Under the pieces are notes generated by a model. That model saw only the letters and a list, made by a program, of their open reading frames with translations. It made no database searches and was not told where the DNA came from. This document shows, in pieces, positions 7,807 through 15,956 of a stretch of DNA of 36,170 nt. Each line of letters starts with the position of its first letter. The stretch's first letter is position 1. The translations under genes and the position numbers were made by a program. The stretch spans positions 1-36,170 of the forward strand of contig SVIJ01000014.1 in NCBI GenBank assembly GCA_015069565.1, written 5' to 3'. Source of the DNA: Clostridiales bacterium. GTDB lineage: Bacteria; Bacillota; Clostridia; Christensenellales; Borkfalkiaceae.

Positions 7807-7835
7807 TTGCAAAAGCCTTTCCATTATGTTATAAT
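7807..7835 (+). promoter_or_regulatory. Sigma-A promoter for mrnC-rlmB-sigH
   Basis: TTGCAA (7807-7812), 17-nt spacer, TATAAT (7830-7835), 64 nt before mrnC. Confidence 0.8.
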
Positions 7836-7899
7836 GGAATACGTATGATGAAAACGGCTTCTGGCGGCAAAGCACCGAGCCGAGAAAAGGAGTGGCAAG

Positions 7900-8337
7900 A
7901 TGATTGCGCAAACGCTGACGGAAGCGGAAGCAAGACAACTCAATCCCGTGACCCTCGCTTTTGTGGGTGACGCGGTGTATTCGCTTTACGTTCGCACGCG
8001 CCTATTGCGCTCATCGCAAGGGTCGGCGGCGGATTACCAACGCGCGGCGTCGAAGATTGTTTCGGCGGAAGGGCAAAGCGCGTTTTTGGCGGCGCTTGAG
8101 CCGACGTTTACCGAAACGGAAACGGAGATTTACAAGCGGGGCAGAAACGCCAAAAAGGCAACCAAGAGCAAGAACGCTTCGGCGGCGGCGTACAACCGTT
8201 CAACGGGGCTGGAAGCGGTGCTGGGGTACTTGTACTTGACGGGGCAAAACGAGCGGCTCACCGAGCTAATGGATAAGGCGGACGAGCAGTTGTTTCAAGC
8301 ACAAAAGGTGGCAACGCCCTACAAGCCCACCCATTGA
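7900..8337 (+). CDS. mrnC: Mini-ribonuclease 3 (Mini-III)
   Basis: 145 aa, an RNase III catalytic domain without the dsRNA-binding domain. Key segments: LAFVGDAVYSLYVRTRLL, corresponding to the RNase III signature helix, YKRGRNAK, and STGLEAVLGYLYL, which carries the second acidic site. In Bacillus the enzyme matures 23S rRNA ends. AAAAGGAG lies upstream. rlmB and sigH follow as in Bacillus (cysS-mrnC-rlmB-yacP-sigH), which supports the identity; cysS and yacP are absent here. Confidence 0.92.
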   Translation: MIAQTLTEAEARQLNPVTLAFVGDAVYSLYVRTRLLRSSQGSAADYQRAASKIVSAEGQSAFLAALEPTFTETETEIYKRGRNAKKATKSKNASAAAYNRSTGLEAVLGYLYLTGQNERLTELMDKADEQLFQAQKVATPYKPTH

Positions 8338-8363
8338 GCGAAGATAAAAACAGGAGAAAAAGG

Positions 8364-9089
8364 ATGAAAACGGAAGGCAGAAACGCCGTTATCGAATTAT
8401 TGAAAACGGGCAAAAACGTAGATAAAATTTTGATGGAGAGATCGAACGGCTCGCCGCAGGGCTCGCTGGGGATTATCTTCGCGGAAGCGCGTAAACGCAA
8501 CGTGCGCGTGCAGTTCGTCGATAAAAAAGTGCTCGAAAAAGAGAGCGAAACGGGCAGACATCAAGGGGTTGTGGCGTTCACGACCGACTACGAATATTAC
8601 GACGTTGATGAGATTATCGAGAGTAAAAAGAGCGAAAAAGGCGGCTTTATTATTCTTTGCGACGGGATTGAAGACGTGCACAATTTAGGCAGTATCATCC
8701 GTGTGGCGGAGTGCGCCGGTGCGGATGGGGTCGTGATTCCGAAGACGGGCGGCGCGCCTGTGACGGAGAGCGTTATCCGTATTTCTGCGGGCGCGGCTGA
8801 GCACATGAAGGTGGCGCGCGTTGCCAACTTAAATCAAGTGATCGAAAAGTTGCAAAAAAGCGGCTACTGGGTGTACGCCTTGGAAGCGGGCGGCGAAGAT
8901 ATTTACGCGGAAGATTTTTCGGGGAACGTTGCGCTGATTGTCGGCGGTGAAGATAGCGGCGTGAAGCGTTTGACGAAGGAAAAATGCGACAAGGTGCTTT
9001 CCTTGCCCTTACAGGGAAAGGTGAACTCGCTCAATGCTTCGGTAGCGCTCGGGATTGCGGCGTATGAAGTGCTGCGAAAAAGGCTCTAA
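8364..9089 (+). CDS. rlmB: 23S rRNA (guanosine-2'-O-)-methyltransferase RlmB
   Basis: 241 aa, SpoU/TrmH superfamily. Starts at the ATG giving MKTEGRNAVIELL, the usual family N-terminus, with AGGAG 8 nt upstream; an in-frame TTG at 8334 overlapping the mrnC stop is less likely. An N-terminal substrate-binding domain (about 1-75) is followed by the knotted SPOUT domain with its three motifs: DGIEDVHNLGSIIRVAE, IVGGEDSGV, and LPLQGKVNSLNASVALGIAAYE. It methylates the 2'-O of a peptidyl-transferase-region guanosine (G2251 in E. coli). Confidence 0.93.
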   Translation: MKTEGRNAVIELLKTGKNVDKILMERSNGSPQGSLGIIFAEARKRNVRVQFVDKKVLEKESETGRHQGVVAFTTDYEYYDVDEIIESKKSEKGGFIILCDGIEDVHNLGSIIRVAECAGADGVVIPKTGGAPVTESVIRISAGAAEHMKVARVANLNQVIEKLQKSGYWVYALEAGGEDIYAEDFSGNVALIVGGEDSGVKRLTKEKCDKVLSLPLQGKVNSLNASVALGIAAYEVLRKRL

Positions 9090-9092
9090 ACG

Positions 9093-9686
9093 ATGAAAAA
9101 ACAGGATAAAAAAGTAAAAAGCATGGGGCAGGTGTCCGACGAAGACTTGGTTGTGGCGGCGCGGAATAGTGATTCGCAGGCGATGGAAGCCTTGCTTTTG
9201 CGCTATACCAGCATGGTGCGGAGTATCGCGCGCGGCTACTTCCTTGCAGGCGGCGATATGGAAGACCTAATCCAAGAAGGAATGATTGCGCTCTACGGCG
9301 CGGTGAAGGATTACGTTTTTGGTTCGATGCGCTTTAAGAGCTTTGCCTACCTTTGCGTGACCCGTAGGATCTTGGACGCGGTCAAGGCGTCGGGACGGCT
9401 GAAAAACAAACCGCTGAACAACTACGTTTCTCTATTCGACGTGGACGTAGATTTGCCTGTTGCCGACCCCTTGGAAGAGATGATCGACCGCGAAAACGGG
9501 GAAGAGTTCTTTCGAAAAATCAACGAAGCGCTTTCCGATTTTGAGTTTCGCGTGCTGATGCTCTATATGAAGGGATATAGCGTGGCGGAGATGTGCGAGA
9601 TTACGAAAAAGAACGAAAAGAGCATTGACAACGCCCTGCAAAGAAGTAAGAAGAAGATTGAAAATCTACTTGGCAAGACGAAGTAA
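9093..9686 (+). CDS. sigH: RNA polymerase sigma-H factor (stationary phase/sporulation)
   Basis: 197 aa, slightly shorter than the Bacillus protein (about 218). Region 2 is clear: DEDLVVAARNSDSQAMEALL, the AGGDMEDLIQEGMIALYGAV core, then the FKSFAYLCVTRRILDAVK -10-recognition helix. Region 4 ends in KSIDNALQRSKKKIENLL, almost the same wording as known SigH. SigH directs the onset of sporulation and competence-type genes. It starts 3 nt after rlmB, so it is translated from the same transcript. The neighbouring spoVA, yunB and cwlD genes fit a spore-forming cell. Confidence 0.9.
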   Translation: MKKQDKKVKSMGQVSDEDLVVAARNSDSQAMEALLLRYTSMVRSIARGYFLAGGDMEDLIQEGMIALYGAVKDYVFGSMRFKSFAYLCVTRRILDAVKASGRLKNKPLNNYVSLFDVDVDLPVADPLEEMIDRENGEEFFRKINEALSDFEFRVLMLYMKGYSVAEMCEITKKNEKSIDNALQRSKKKIENLLGKTK

Positions 9687-9762
9687 ACGTAAAACGAGTG
9701 GGGCAGGTATGCAAATACCTGTTTCGATGAACAAGGCATAGTAGCCTACAAAGGAGAAAAAT

Positions 9763-11547
9763 ATGGCGCATTTGGCATTATACCGTACCTTCCGACCGAA
9801 GAGCCTTTCGGACGTCGTTCGGCAGGAACATATCGTCACGGTACTGAAAAACCAAATCGAAAGCGGACGTATCGGGCACGCATATTTGTTTTGCGGCCCG
9901 CGCGGAACGGGTAAGACGAGTATTGCGAAAATTTTCGCGCAGGCAATCAACTGTGAAAGCCCCGTAGACGGCTCGCCGTGCGGAAAGTGCGCGGCGTGTC
10001 AGGCGCTCGCCCGTCCTGAAAACTTGGATATTAACGAGATTGACGCCGCTTCCAACAACGGCGTGGACGAGATGCGCGATCTTCGCGAAAAGGTGCAGTA
10101 TCCGCCCGTGGCAGGGAAGTACAAGGTGTACATTGTGGACGAAGTTCACATGCTTTCCATGCAGGCGTTTAACGCTCTTTTGAAGACGCTCGAAGAGCCG
10201 CCCGCGCACGCGGTGTTTATTCTGGCAACGACCGAATCGCATAAGATTCCGCCGACCATTCTTTCTCGCTGTATGCGGTTTGACTTCAAGCTCATTCCGC
10301 AAGCGGATTTGGAAAAGCAACTGAAAAAGGTTTTTGATAGCATCGGGAAAAAGTACGACGGGGAAGCGATTGCGGCAATCGCGCGCGCAGGTGCAGGGAG
10401 CGTTCGTGATATGCTTTCGATTGCGGATACCTGCGTTTCGTACAGCGAAGGAAAGCTGACGTATAAGGACGTGACGGCGGTGCTTGGCAGCGCGGACTTT
10501 GACGGCGTGTGCGCACTTTGCGATGCTATTTTGCAAGGGAATGCAGGTTTGGCGCTGGAAACGGCAGAAGCGTTTTTGGCTTCGGGAAAGAGCGTAGGGA
10601 TGCTCGTTTCGGACGTTTTGAACTTCTTGAACGAATGCGCCATTGCTCGCTCGTGTAAGAGTGCGCAGACGTTGCTTGCTTTGCCGAAGGCGGACTATGA
10701 ACAGCTTGCGGCAGTGGCGAAAAACGCGCAACCGCATATGCTCCTTAGAGCGACGGAAATTTTTGCGAAAGCGGAGAGCGAGTTGAAATATTCCACGCTT
10801 CCGCGCGTGATTTTTGAAACGGCGATTTGCAAGGCGAGTATGCCGCAAACGGATGTGGATACGGACGCGCTTTTGGCGCGGATCGAGCTGCTTGAAAAGG
10901 CGGTTGCTACGGGCAATATCGGGACGGTGGCTGCGGCAAGCAGTCCTGCAAAAGTAGCGGAAACCACACCCATGTCTGCGGCGAAGCAGAAAAAAGAAGA
11001 AAAACCTGCGGTGGTGGAAGACTATGCGCCTGTCTATGACGAGCCGCCGATTTTTGACACTCCGTCTATGTACGACGAGCCGATTGTAAGCGTGCCGCCA
11101 AAGGCGGCTGCTCCCCAGCAAAAGGCGGCTGTTCCCGTCCAAAAGGCGGTGGAAGAAACGCCCGTTCAGCCCATCGAGAAACCGATCGCGCAGGCGGCTG
11201 CTCCCGTGGTGAAGCAAGCGCCGACGGGGGATGCAAAGGCGACGTTTGGGCTCTTCCTGAGAACGCTGAGAAAGACGGGTAGAAACGGGGTGCTGTTCAC
11301 GATGTGTATGGACGCTGAGCCGTCCTACGACGACGGCGTTTTGGTGCTCGCTACCGATAGCGAAACGATGTTCAACTCGATGACCAAGCCCGAGCATTTT
11401 GCGCTCATTGCACAGGCGTTTGAGATGATCGGCGTTGGCGCAGGGCAGTTTGACGTACGCTTGAAAGGCAAACAGACGGATACCTTTACCAAGAGCTTTA
11501 ACGAGCTCAAAGAAAGCTTTCCGTCCACGAATATAGAAATTAAGTAA
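9763..11547 (+). CDS. dnaX: DNA polymerase III subunit gamma/tau
   Basis: 594 aa. The clamp-loader AAA+ domain has Walker A GPRGTGKTS (45-53), a four-Cys zinc site (C64, C73, C76, C79), Walker B VDEVHM and the sensor region TILSRCMRF. A low-complexity Ala/Pro/Glu/Lys linker (about 390-485) includes repeated QQKAA/QKA segments, followed by a C-terminal tau-like domain. AAAGGAG precedes the ATG. It forms a unit with ybaB-recR-gpsA. A short 7-bp inverted repeat (CAGGTAT/ATACCTG, near 9704) sits in the leader. The A6G run near 10990 is not in the phase needed for E. coli-type -1 frameshifting. Confidence 0.95.
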   Translation: MAHLALYRTFRPKSLSDVVRQEHIVTVLKNQIESGRIGHAYLFCGPRGTGKTSIAKIFAQAINCESPVDGSPCGKCAACQALARPENLDINEIDAASNNGVDEMRDLREKVQYPPVAGKYKVYIVDEVHMLSMQAFNALLKTLEEPPAHAVFILATTESHKIPPTILSRCMRFDFKLIPQADLEKQLKKVFDSIGKKYDGEAIAAIARAGAGSVRDMLSIADTCVSYSEGKLTYKDVTAVLGSADFDGVCALCDAILQGNAGLALETAEAFLASGKSVGMLVSDVLNFLNECAIARSCKSAQTLLALPKADYEQLAAVAKNAQPHMLLRATEIFAKAESELKYSTLPRVIFETAICKASMPQTDVDTDALLARIELLEKAVATGNIGTVAAASSPAKVAETTPMSAAKQKKEEKPAVVEDYAPVYDEPPIFDTPSMYDEPIVSVPPKAAAPQQKAAVPVQKAVEETPVQPIEKPIAQAAAPVVKQAPTGDAKATFGLFLRTLRKTGRNGVLFTMCMDAEPSYDDGVLVLATDSETMFNSMTKPEHFALIAQAFEMIGVGAGQFDVRLKGKQTDTFTKSFNELKESFPSTNIEIK

Positions 11548-11558
11548 GGAGAAAAATC

Positions 11559-11891
11559 ATGGCAGGATATAAAGGCGGCAATAGCGGCATGAACGGATTG
11601 ATGCAACAGGCAAAGAAGATGCAGGAAGAAATGGAGAAGACGGCGGCGCTTCTTGACGATTGGGAAGTGGTCGGCACGGCGGCAAACGAAGCGGTCGTGG
11701 TCTACATGAACGCCAAGAAAATCATCAACGGCATCGAGCTTGACGAAAGCGTGGTCGATCCCGACGATATCGAGCTTTTGGAAGACTTGATCATGGCGGC
11801 GATCAACGACGGTTATACGAAAGCGGATAAGGTCTACGAAGAAAAGATGGGTAAGTTCGGCAACATGGGCGGACTTGGGGGACTTTTATAA
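11559..11891 (+). CDS. ybaB: YbaB/EbfC family nucleoid-associated protein
   Basis: 110 aa. The helix MNGLMQQAKKMQEEMEKT and the central beta/alpha core with MNAKKIINGIELDESVVDPDDIELLEDLIMAAINDG-like order are typical of the family; the tail is Gly/Met-rich. These small dimers bind DNA and are nearly always encoded between dnaX and recR, as here. AAGGAG lies 7 nt upstream. Its exact role in recombination or replication restart is not settled for the family. Confidence 0.92.
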   Translation: MAGYKGGNSGMNGLMQQAKKMQEEMEKTAALLDDWEVVGTAANEAVVVYMNAKKIINGIELDESVVDPDDIELLEDLIMAAINDGYTKADKVYEEKMGKFGNMGGLGGLL

Positions 11892-11894
11892 GCT

Positions 11895-12488
11895 ATGGAA
11901 ATCATGATCGAGAGCATCGGCAAGCTGGTGAACGAGTTTTCTCGTTTGCCTGGTGTCGGAAAAAAGACGGCGCAACGGTACGCCTATAAGATCATCGATA
12001 TGACGGAAGCGGAAGCGAAGGAATTTGCGGACGCGATTTTGTCTGTCAAGAAGAAGGTGCGCTATTGCTCGGTGTGCGGTAGCTTTACCGAAGACGACGT
12101 CTGCGGAATTTGCCGAGTGCGCGATAGCAGCGTGATTTGCGTTGTCAAAGAGCCGCGCGACGTTTCGGCGATTGAAAAGTTGCACGAGTTCAAGGGCGTT
12201 TACCACGTTCTGCACGGTACGATCGACCCGATGGCGGGCGTCGGCCCGAACGATATTCGCATTCGCGAGCTGTTGGCTCGGCTGGGCGAAAAGGACGTGA
12301 AGGAAGTGATTGTTGCCACCAATCCCGACGTTTCGGGGGACGCTACGGCAATGTATTTGGCTCGGCTCATCAAGCCCTTGGGGGTCAAGGTCAGCCGTTT
12401 GGCGCACGGGATTCCCGTTGGCTCGGAAATCGAGTACACCGACGACGTGACGCTGACGCGCGCTTTTGTGGAGAGAAATGAATTATGA
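11895..12488 (+). CDS. recR: Recombination mediator protein RecR
   Basis: 197 aa. An N-terminal helix-hairpin-helix (LPGVGKKTAQRYA, residues 18-30), a zinc finger (C58, C61, C70, C73) and a Toprim domain (VVKEPRDVSAIE onward, with ATNPDVSGDATA) match RecR. With RecF and RecO it loads RecA on SSB-coated single-stranded DNA. It starts 3 nt after ybaB. A second ATG three codons in is possible. The stop overlaps the gpsA start by four bases (ATGA), indicating translational coupling. Confidence 0.95.
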   Translation: MEIMIESIGKLVNEFSRLPGVGKKTAQRYAYKIIDMTEAEAKEFADAILSVKKKVRYCSVCGSFTEDDVCGICRVRDSSVICVVKEPRDVSAIEKLHEFKGVYHVLHGTIDPMAGVGPNDIRIRELLARLGEKDVKEVIVATNPDVSGDATAMYLARLIKPLGVKVSRLAHGIPVGSEIEYTDDVTLTRAFVERNEL

Positions 12489-13465
12489 GAATATCCGTAC
12501 TCGGTTGCGGGCGTTGGGGCTCGTTTATCGCATGGTATCTTTGCAGTCAGGGCAACGACGTTTGTTCGTGGGGTCCCGAAGACGATTATTCCTATCAGGT
12601 CTTGCGTGATACGGGCAAGAATGAATACGTGACGCTCGATTCCCGTATTTGCTTGACGTCCGACCTTCAAAAGGCGGTGGATCACGCGGAGCTGATCGTG
12701 ATTTCCATCTCGTCGCAGGGCTTGCGTGGGTTTATGGAAAAGGTAATTGCTTGCGGCGGCAAGGAAAAAACCTTCGTGCTTTGCATGAAAGGGATTGAAG
12801 TTTCGACGGGCTCGCGCCTTTCGGAAGTACTTACGCAAAGCGGCGTTTCCCCTGATAATATTGCCGTTTGGGTGGGTCCTGGGCATATCCAAGCGTTTAC
12901 GCAGGGTATCCCGAATTGTATGGTTATCGACTCGGCAAACGACGAGTTGAAGAAAAGGCTCGCGGGCGAGTTCCGCAGCGATTTGATCCGTTTCTATTAC
13001 GGCTCGGATTTGATCGGCACGGAGATCGGCGCGGCGGCAAAGAACGTGATGGGGATTGTGGCAGGCGTGCTCGACGGCTGTGGCTACGGCGCGCTCAAAG
13101 GCGCGTTGATGGCGCGCGGTGCGTGGGAAGTGGCGCGGCTCATCAAAGCGATGGGCGGCAACGAGCTTTCGGCGTTCGGTTTGGCGCATTTGGGCGACTA
13201 TGAAGCGACGCTGTTTAGTCAATATTCGCACAATCGCGGTTTTGGCGAAATGATCGTAAAAGGGGAAAAGTTCCCCAAGCTTGCGGAAGGCGTACCCACC
13301 AGCGCTGCGATGAAAATGCTGGGGGAACGCTACGGCGTAGAGATGCCTTTGACGGACGCGGTATACGAGCTGTGCTACGGCGAAGCGAACGGAAAAACCA
13401 ACCGTGAAAGATGCGACGAGCTCATCAAAAAGCTCTTCTCGCGCGAAACAAAATCGGAATTTTAA
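12485..13465 (+). CDS. gpsA: NAD(P)-dependent glycerol-3-phosphate dehydrogenase
   Basis: 326 aa. The Rossmann motif GCGRWG (7-12) begins the NAD(P) domain. The catalytic C-terminal domain has the conserved EIGAAAKNVMGIVAGVLDG segment with its Lys, followed by GAWEVARLIKAMGG and the FGLAHLGDYEATLFS stretch. It reduces dihydroxyacetone phosphate to sn-glycerol 3-phosphate for phospholipid synthesis. It is the last gene of the dnaX unit, which is an unusual neighbour for GpsA and may simply reflect operon shuffling. The N-domain glycine loop has Arg-Trp where many homologues have Ala/Ser-x, so GpsA is preferred to related dehydrogenases mainly on the catalytic block. Confidence 0.87.
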   Translation: MRISVLGCGRWGSFIAWYLCSQGNDVCSWGPEDDYSYQVLRDTGKNEYVTLDSRICLTSDLQKAVDHAELIVISISSQGLRGFMEKVIACGGKEKTFVLCMKGIEVSTGSRLSEVLTQSGVSPDNIAVWVGPGHIQAFTQGIPNCMVIDSANDELKKRLAGEFRSDLIRFYYGSDLIGTEIGAAAKNVMGIVAGVLDGCGYGALKGALMARGAWEVARLIKAMGGNELSAFGLAHLGDYEATLFSQYSHNRGFGEMIVKGEKFPKLAEGVPTSAAMKMLGERYGVEMPLTDAVYELCYGEANGKTNRERCDELIKKLFSRETKSEF

Positions 13466-13502
13466 CATAGCAGGTACGCGTTGAATACGAAAAGTTGAGA
13501 AA

Positions 13503-13528
13503 GGCAGGCGTTTTTTGCCTGTCTTTTT
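13503..13528 (+). terminator. Intrinsic terminator after gpsA
   Basis: GGCAGGC (13503-13509) / GCCTGTC (13517-13523) stem with one G-T pair, then T5. Confidence 0.8.
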
Positions 13529-13557
13529 GCATACTTTTTTTTCTTTTTCGCAAACTG
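13529..13557 (+). promoter_or_regulatory. Candidate forespore (sigma-G-like) promoter for spoVAC
   Basis: GCATA (13529-13533) fits the Bacillus sigma-G -35 GHATR. After a 17-nt spacer CAAACTG (13551-13557) is close to the -10 consensus CAnnnTA, differing at the last base. No good sigma-A box was found between the gpsA terminator and spoVAC. The leader to 13675 holds no other feature I can name. Confidence 0.35.
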
Positions 13558-13675
13558 CCAATATGAAACGAAACGGAAACAAAGATACAACAACGAACTT
13601 GACGGAAAGGGAAACCTTTTATCCGCAGGGGGTAAGAACAAGCGACGGCGTTCGTACGGTAAAGGGAGAAGAAAA

Positions 13676-14128
13676 ATGACGGGCAAGGACAATGAGAACT
13701 TTAATCAAAATTATATCGACTACGTCCATTCCTTCGATCCACCGACAAAGCATTTCAAAAACTGCTTGCGCGCCTTTTTGGTTGGGGGCTTGATCTGTAC
13801 CATCGGTCAGTTTTTGCGAGTGATTTTTGAAGAGGCGTTGGGGCTTTCGGGGGATGAGCTCGCAGGTACGGTAAGTATAGCGCTCATCTTTTTAGGAACG
13901 CTCTTAACGGGGCTTGGCGTGTACGATCGGATCGGTAAGCACGCAGGCGCAGGCTCGATCGTGCCGATTACAGGCTTTGCCAACAGCGTTTGCTCGCCTG
14001 CGATGGAGTTTAAGACGGAAGGCTACGTCTACGGTATGGCGGCAAAGATGTTTATCGTCGCAGGGCCGATCATCGTCTTTGGTGCGCTTTCGGGTACGAT
14101 TGTTGGGTTGTTATATTTATTGCTATAA
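13676..14128 (+). CDS. spoVAC: Stage V sporulation protein AC
   Basis: 150 aa, the same length as the Bacillus protein. It has several membrane segments and the hallmark loop AGSIVPITGFANSVCSPAMEFKTEG-like order, followed by AKMFIVAGPIIVFG. SpoVAC is an inner-membrane channel component for Ca-dipicolinate uptake into the forespore and release at germination. AAAGGGAGAAG precedes the ATG. It is not directly followed by spoVAD as in most spore formers: fucU lies between them. Confidence 0.93.
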   Translation: MTGKDNENFNQNYIDYVHSFDPPTKHFKNCLRAFLVGGLICTIGQFLRVIFEEALGLSGDELAGTVSIALIFLGTLLTGLGVYDRIGKHAGAGSIVPITGFANSVCSPAMEFKTEGYVYGMAAKMFIVAGPIIVFGALSGTIVGLLYLLL

Positions 14129-14241
14129 TCGAAAAGGGCGTACCGTGTACGCGTTGAAGACTATAAAGCGGTGGTTTTGAATAGGGGATAAAAAAAGGCA
14201 AAAAACTTTTGCATTTTCTATGGATTTTTTTGTTTGGGTAT

Positions 14242-14249
14242 GGTATAAT
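14242..14249 (+). promoter_or_regulatory. Extended -10 promoter for fucU
   Basis: TGGTATAAT gives a TG-N-TATAAT extended -10 (14242-14249), 32 nt before the start codon; no convincing -35. Confidence 0.6.
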
Positions 14250-14281
14250 AGGGATAATAAAATCATAAAGGAATGGTTATT

Positions 14282-14704
14282 ATGCTTAAAAACGTACCCA
14301 AAATTATATCCCCTGAACTTTTGAAAGTGCTTTGCGAAATGGGTCATGGTGATGAAATCGTGATTGCAGACGCAAACTTCCCTGCGGAGAATTACGGCAA
14401 GCGCTGTATTCGCGCGGACGGCTTGGGCGGCGTTCAGCTTTTGGACGCGATCTTAAAGCTGATTCCACTCGATACTTATGCGGATAAAAATTTCTTGCTG
14501 ATGCAAACGACGCAGGGCGATCCTACGCCGACCATTTGGGCGGAATACTTTGAAACGGCAAATAAGAACGACGATAACCTGCGCGCGGGCAATTTGGAGC
14601 GGTTTGCTTTTTATGAACGTGCAAAGCAAGCGTATGCCGTTATCGCGTCGGGCGAAGAAGCGATTTACGCAAATATCATCATAAAAAAGGGTGTAATTAA
14701 GTAA
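14282..14704 (+). CDS. fucU: RbsD/FucU family sugar mutarotase (probable L-fucose mutarotase)
   Basis: 140 aa. The N-terminus MLKNVPKIISPELLKVLCEMGHGDEIVIADANFPA-type order, with catalytic His at residue 22 in GHGDE, is the clear RbsD/FucU signature. The C-terminal AIIASGEEAIYANII-like segment (here VIASGEEAIYANII) favours FucU over RbsD. The enzyme speeds alpha/beta anomer exchange of L-fucose or a related sugar. The start at 14282 is chosen because AAAGGA lies 9 nt upstream; the ATG at 14273 overlaps that site. The gene has its own promoter and terminator and sits inside the spoVA cluster. Confidence 0.88.
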   Translation: MLKNVPKIISPELLKVLCEMGHGDEIVIADANFPAENYGKRCIRADGLGGVQLLDAILKLIPLDTYADKNFLLMQTTQGDPTPTIWAEYFETANKNDDNLRAGNLERFAFYERAKQAYAVIASGEEAIYANIIIKKGVIK

Positions 14705-14730
14705 AAAAACATACAAAAAAACGCTAAAAA

Positions 14731-14756
14731 ACACGCATTTTTTGCGTGTTTTTTTG
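14731..14756 (+). terminator. Intrinsic terminator after fucU
   Basis: ACACGCA (14731-14737) / TGCGTGT (14743-14749) stem, extendable by A-T pairs, followed by a long T-run. Confidence 0.85.
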
Positions 14757-14785
14757 TATAAAAAATAGGCAAAAAAGCAATACTA
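14756..14785 (+). promoter_or_regulatory. Candidate forespore (sigma-G-like) promoter for spoVAD
   Basis: GTATA (14756-14760) fits GHATR; an 18-nt spacer leads to AATACTA (14779-14785), one base from CATACTA. Transcription would begin at or next to the ATG at 14791, consistent with the absence of a ribosome-binding site. Confidence 0.3.
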
Positions 14786-14790
14786 ACGAT

Positions 14791-15816
14791 ATGAAAGGGC
14801 ATACGATTGTTTTTCAAAACAAGCCGAGAATTGTTGCAACCGGCACGATAGCCGGCCCGAAGGAATGCGCGGGTGTGGTGGGTAATTTTGTGGATAAAGC
14901 GCTACTGGAAGATACCTTCGGGGAAGATACCTACGAAAAGGCGGAGTGTAAAATGCTCACTTTTGCCGTTCGGAAGGCGATCGAAAACGGCGGCTTGACG
15001 GAAGAAGACGTCGATCTTCTCATTTCGGGGGATCTTCTCAATCAAATCATTTCAGCGTCCTTTACGGCGCGGGATTTTGATTTTCCCTTTCTTGGAACGT
15101 ATAGCGCCTGCTCGACGATGACGGAGAGTATGGCGCTGGCGGCAATGCTCGTGGACGGCGGATATATCAAAAGGGCGGTGGCGGCAACGGGCAGTCACTT
15201 TTCGTCCGCAGAGCGGCAATACCGCTATCCCTTAGAGCTTGGCAATACGCGGCCGCCGCAATCGCAGTGGACGGTCACCGCCGCAGGCGCAACGCTGATT
15301 GCGGACATGGGTGGGGATAAATCCTGTTTTCAAGGTAAAAAAATCCCTGCAATCACCGCCGCAACGCTTGGGCGAGTGGTGGACTACGGCATCACCGACG
15401 TCAACAATATGGGTGCGGCAATGGCAACGGCGGCTGCGGATACCATCTTGACTAATTTACAGGATATGGAGCGTGACGCGCGCTACTACGACCTTATTGT
15501 CACAGGGGATTTGGGCGCGCTCGGAAGTCGGCTGATGAAGGATTTGCTTTGGGAAAAGGGCGTGGACGTAGAGCCAAATCACGTCGATTGCGGCGAGATT
15601 ATCTATAACGTGATTGAAGACGAGTTTCAAGGCGGTAGCGGCGCGGGATGTAGTGCGGTGGTGTTCGGCTCGTATTTATACGAGAAGCTCAAAAAAGGGG
15701 AAATTCGGCGTATGCTGTTTGCCGCGACGGGCGCGCTTTTGTCCACCGTTTCGAGCGGTCAGGGGGAAAGTATTCCCTGTATATCGCACGCAGTTTCCAT
15801 TGAAATAGACATATAG
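14791..15816 (+). CDS. spoVAD: Stage V sporulation protein AD
   Basis: 341 aa, the expected length. A thiolase-fold protein that binds dipicolinic acid as part of the SpoVA channel. Typical segments: MKGHTIVFQNKPRIVATGTIAGPKE start, DLLISGDLLNQIISASF, GTYSACSTMTESM, RQYRYPLELGNTRPP, and the C-terminal GALLSTVSSGQGESIPCISHAV. The start at 14791 matches homologues; an in-frame ATG at 14746 lies within the fucU terminator and is rejected. No Shine-Dalgarno sequence is evident. It is followed by its own terminator and a sugar-binding lipoprotein gene rather than spoVAE. Confidence 0.95.
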   Translation: MKGHTIVFQNKPRIVATGTIAGPKECAGVVGNFVDKALLEDTFGEDTYEKAECKMLTFAVRKAIENGGLTEEDVDLLISGDLLNQIISASFTARDFDFPFLGTYSACSTMTESMALAAMLVDGGYIKRAVAATGSHFSSAERQYRYPLELGNTRPPQSQWTVTAAGATLIADMGGDKSCFQGKKIPAITAATLGRVVDYGITDVNNMGAAMATAAADTILTNLQDMERDARYYDLIVTGDLGALGSRLMKDLLWEKGVDVEPNHVDCGEIIYNVIEDEFQGGSGAGCSAVVFGSYLYEKLKKGEIRRMLFAATGALLSTVSSGQGESIPCISHAVSIEIDI

Positions 15817-15827
15817 AAAAAAATAGG

Positions 15828-15851
15828 AGCACGCCCAAGGCGTGCTTTTCT
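15828..15851 (+). terminator. Intrinsic terminator after spoVAD
   Basis: Perfect 8-bp stem AGCACGCC (15828-15835) / GGCGTGCT (15839-15846), followed by TTTCTTTT. Confidence 0.8.
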
Positions 15852-15886
15852 TTTACGCGGTGGGTTGGGATATTGCTGGAAAACAC

Positions 15887-15915
15887 TTGCCAAAAAGAAA
15901 AAACCGTGGTATACT
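15887..15915 (+). promoter_or_regulatory. Sigma-A promoter for the sugar-binding lipoprotein
   Basis: TTGCCA (15887-15892), 17-nt spacer, TATACT (15910-15915), 41 nt before the start codon. Confidence 0.75.
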
Positions 15916-15956
15916 GATAAAGCTTGTGAAAGCTTTACAGGCAAAAAGGAGAGCGT

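Noticed and set aside
9687-9762. Signal recognition particle RNA upstream of dnaX
   Set aside because: Often found there in Firmicutes, but the gap is only 76 bp and holds no SRP fold.
10984-10996. Programmed -1 frameshift site in dnaX
   Set aside because: The A6G run is phased CAG AAA AAA GAA, not A AAA AAG, and no strong downstream hairpin or early stop was seen. Transcriptional slippage remains possible.
9778-11397. 539-codon open frame antisense to dnaX
   Set aside because: Shadow of dnaX: Arg/His-rich composition, no motif, no ribosome site.
12200-13582. 460-codon open frame antisense to gpsA and recR
   Set aside because: Shadow frame with biased composition; both sense genes are certain.
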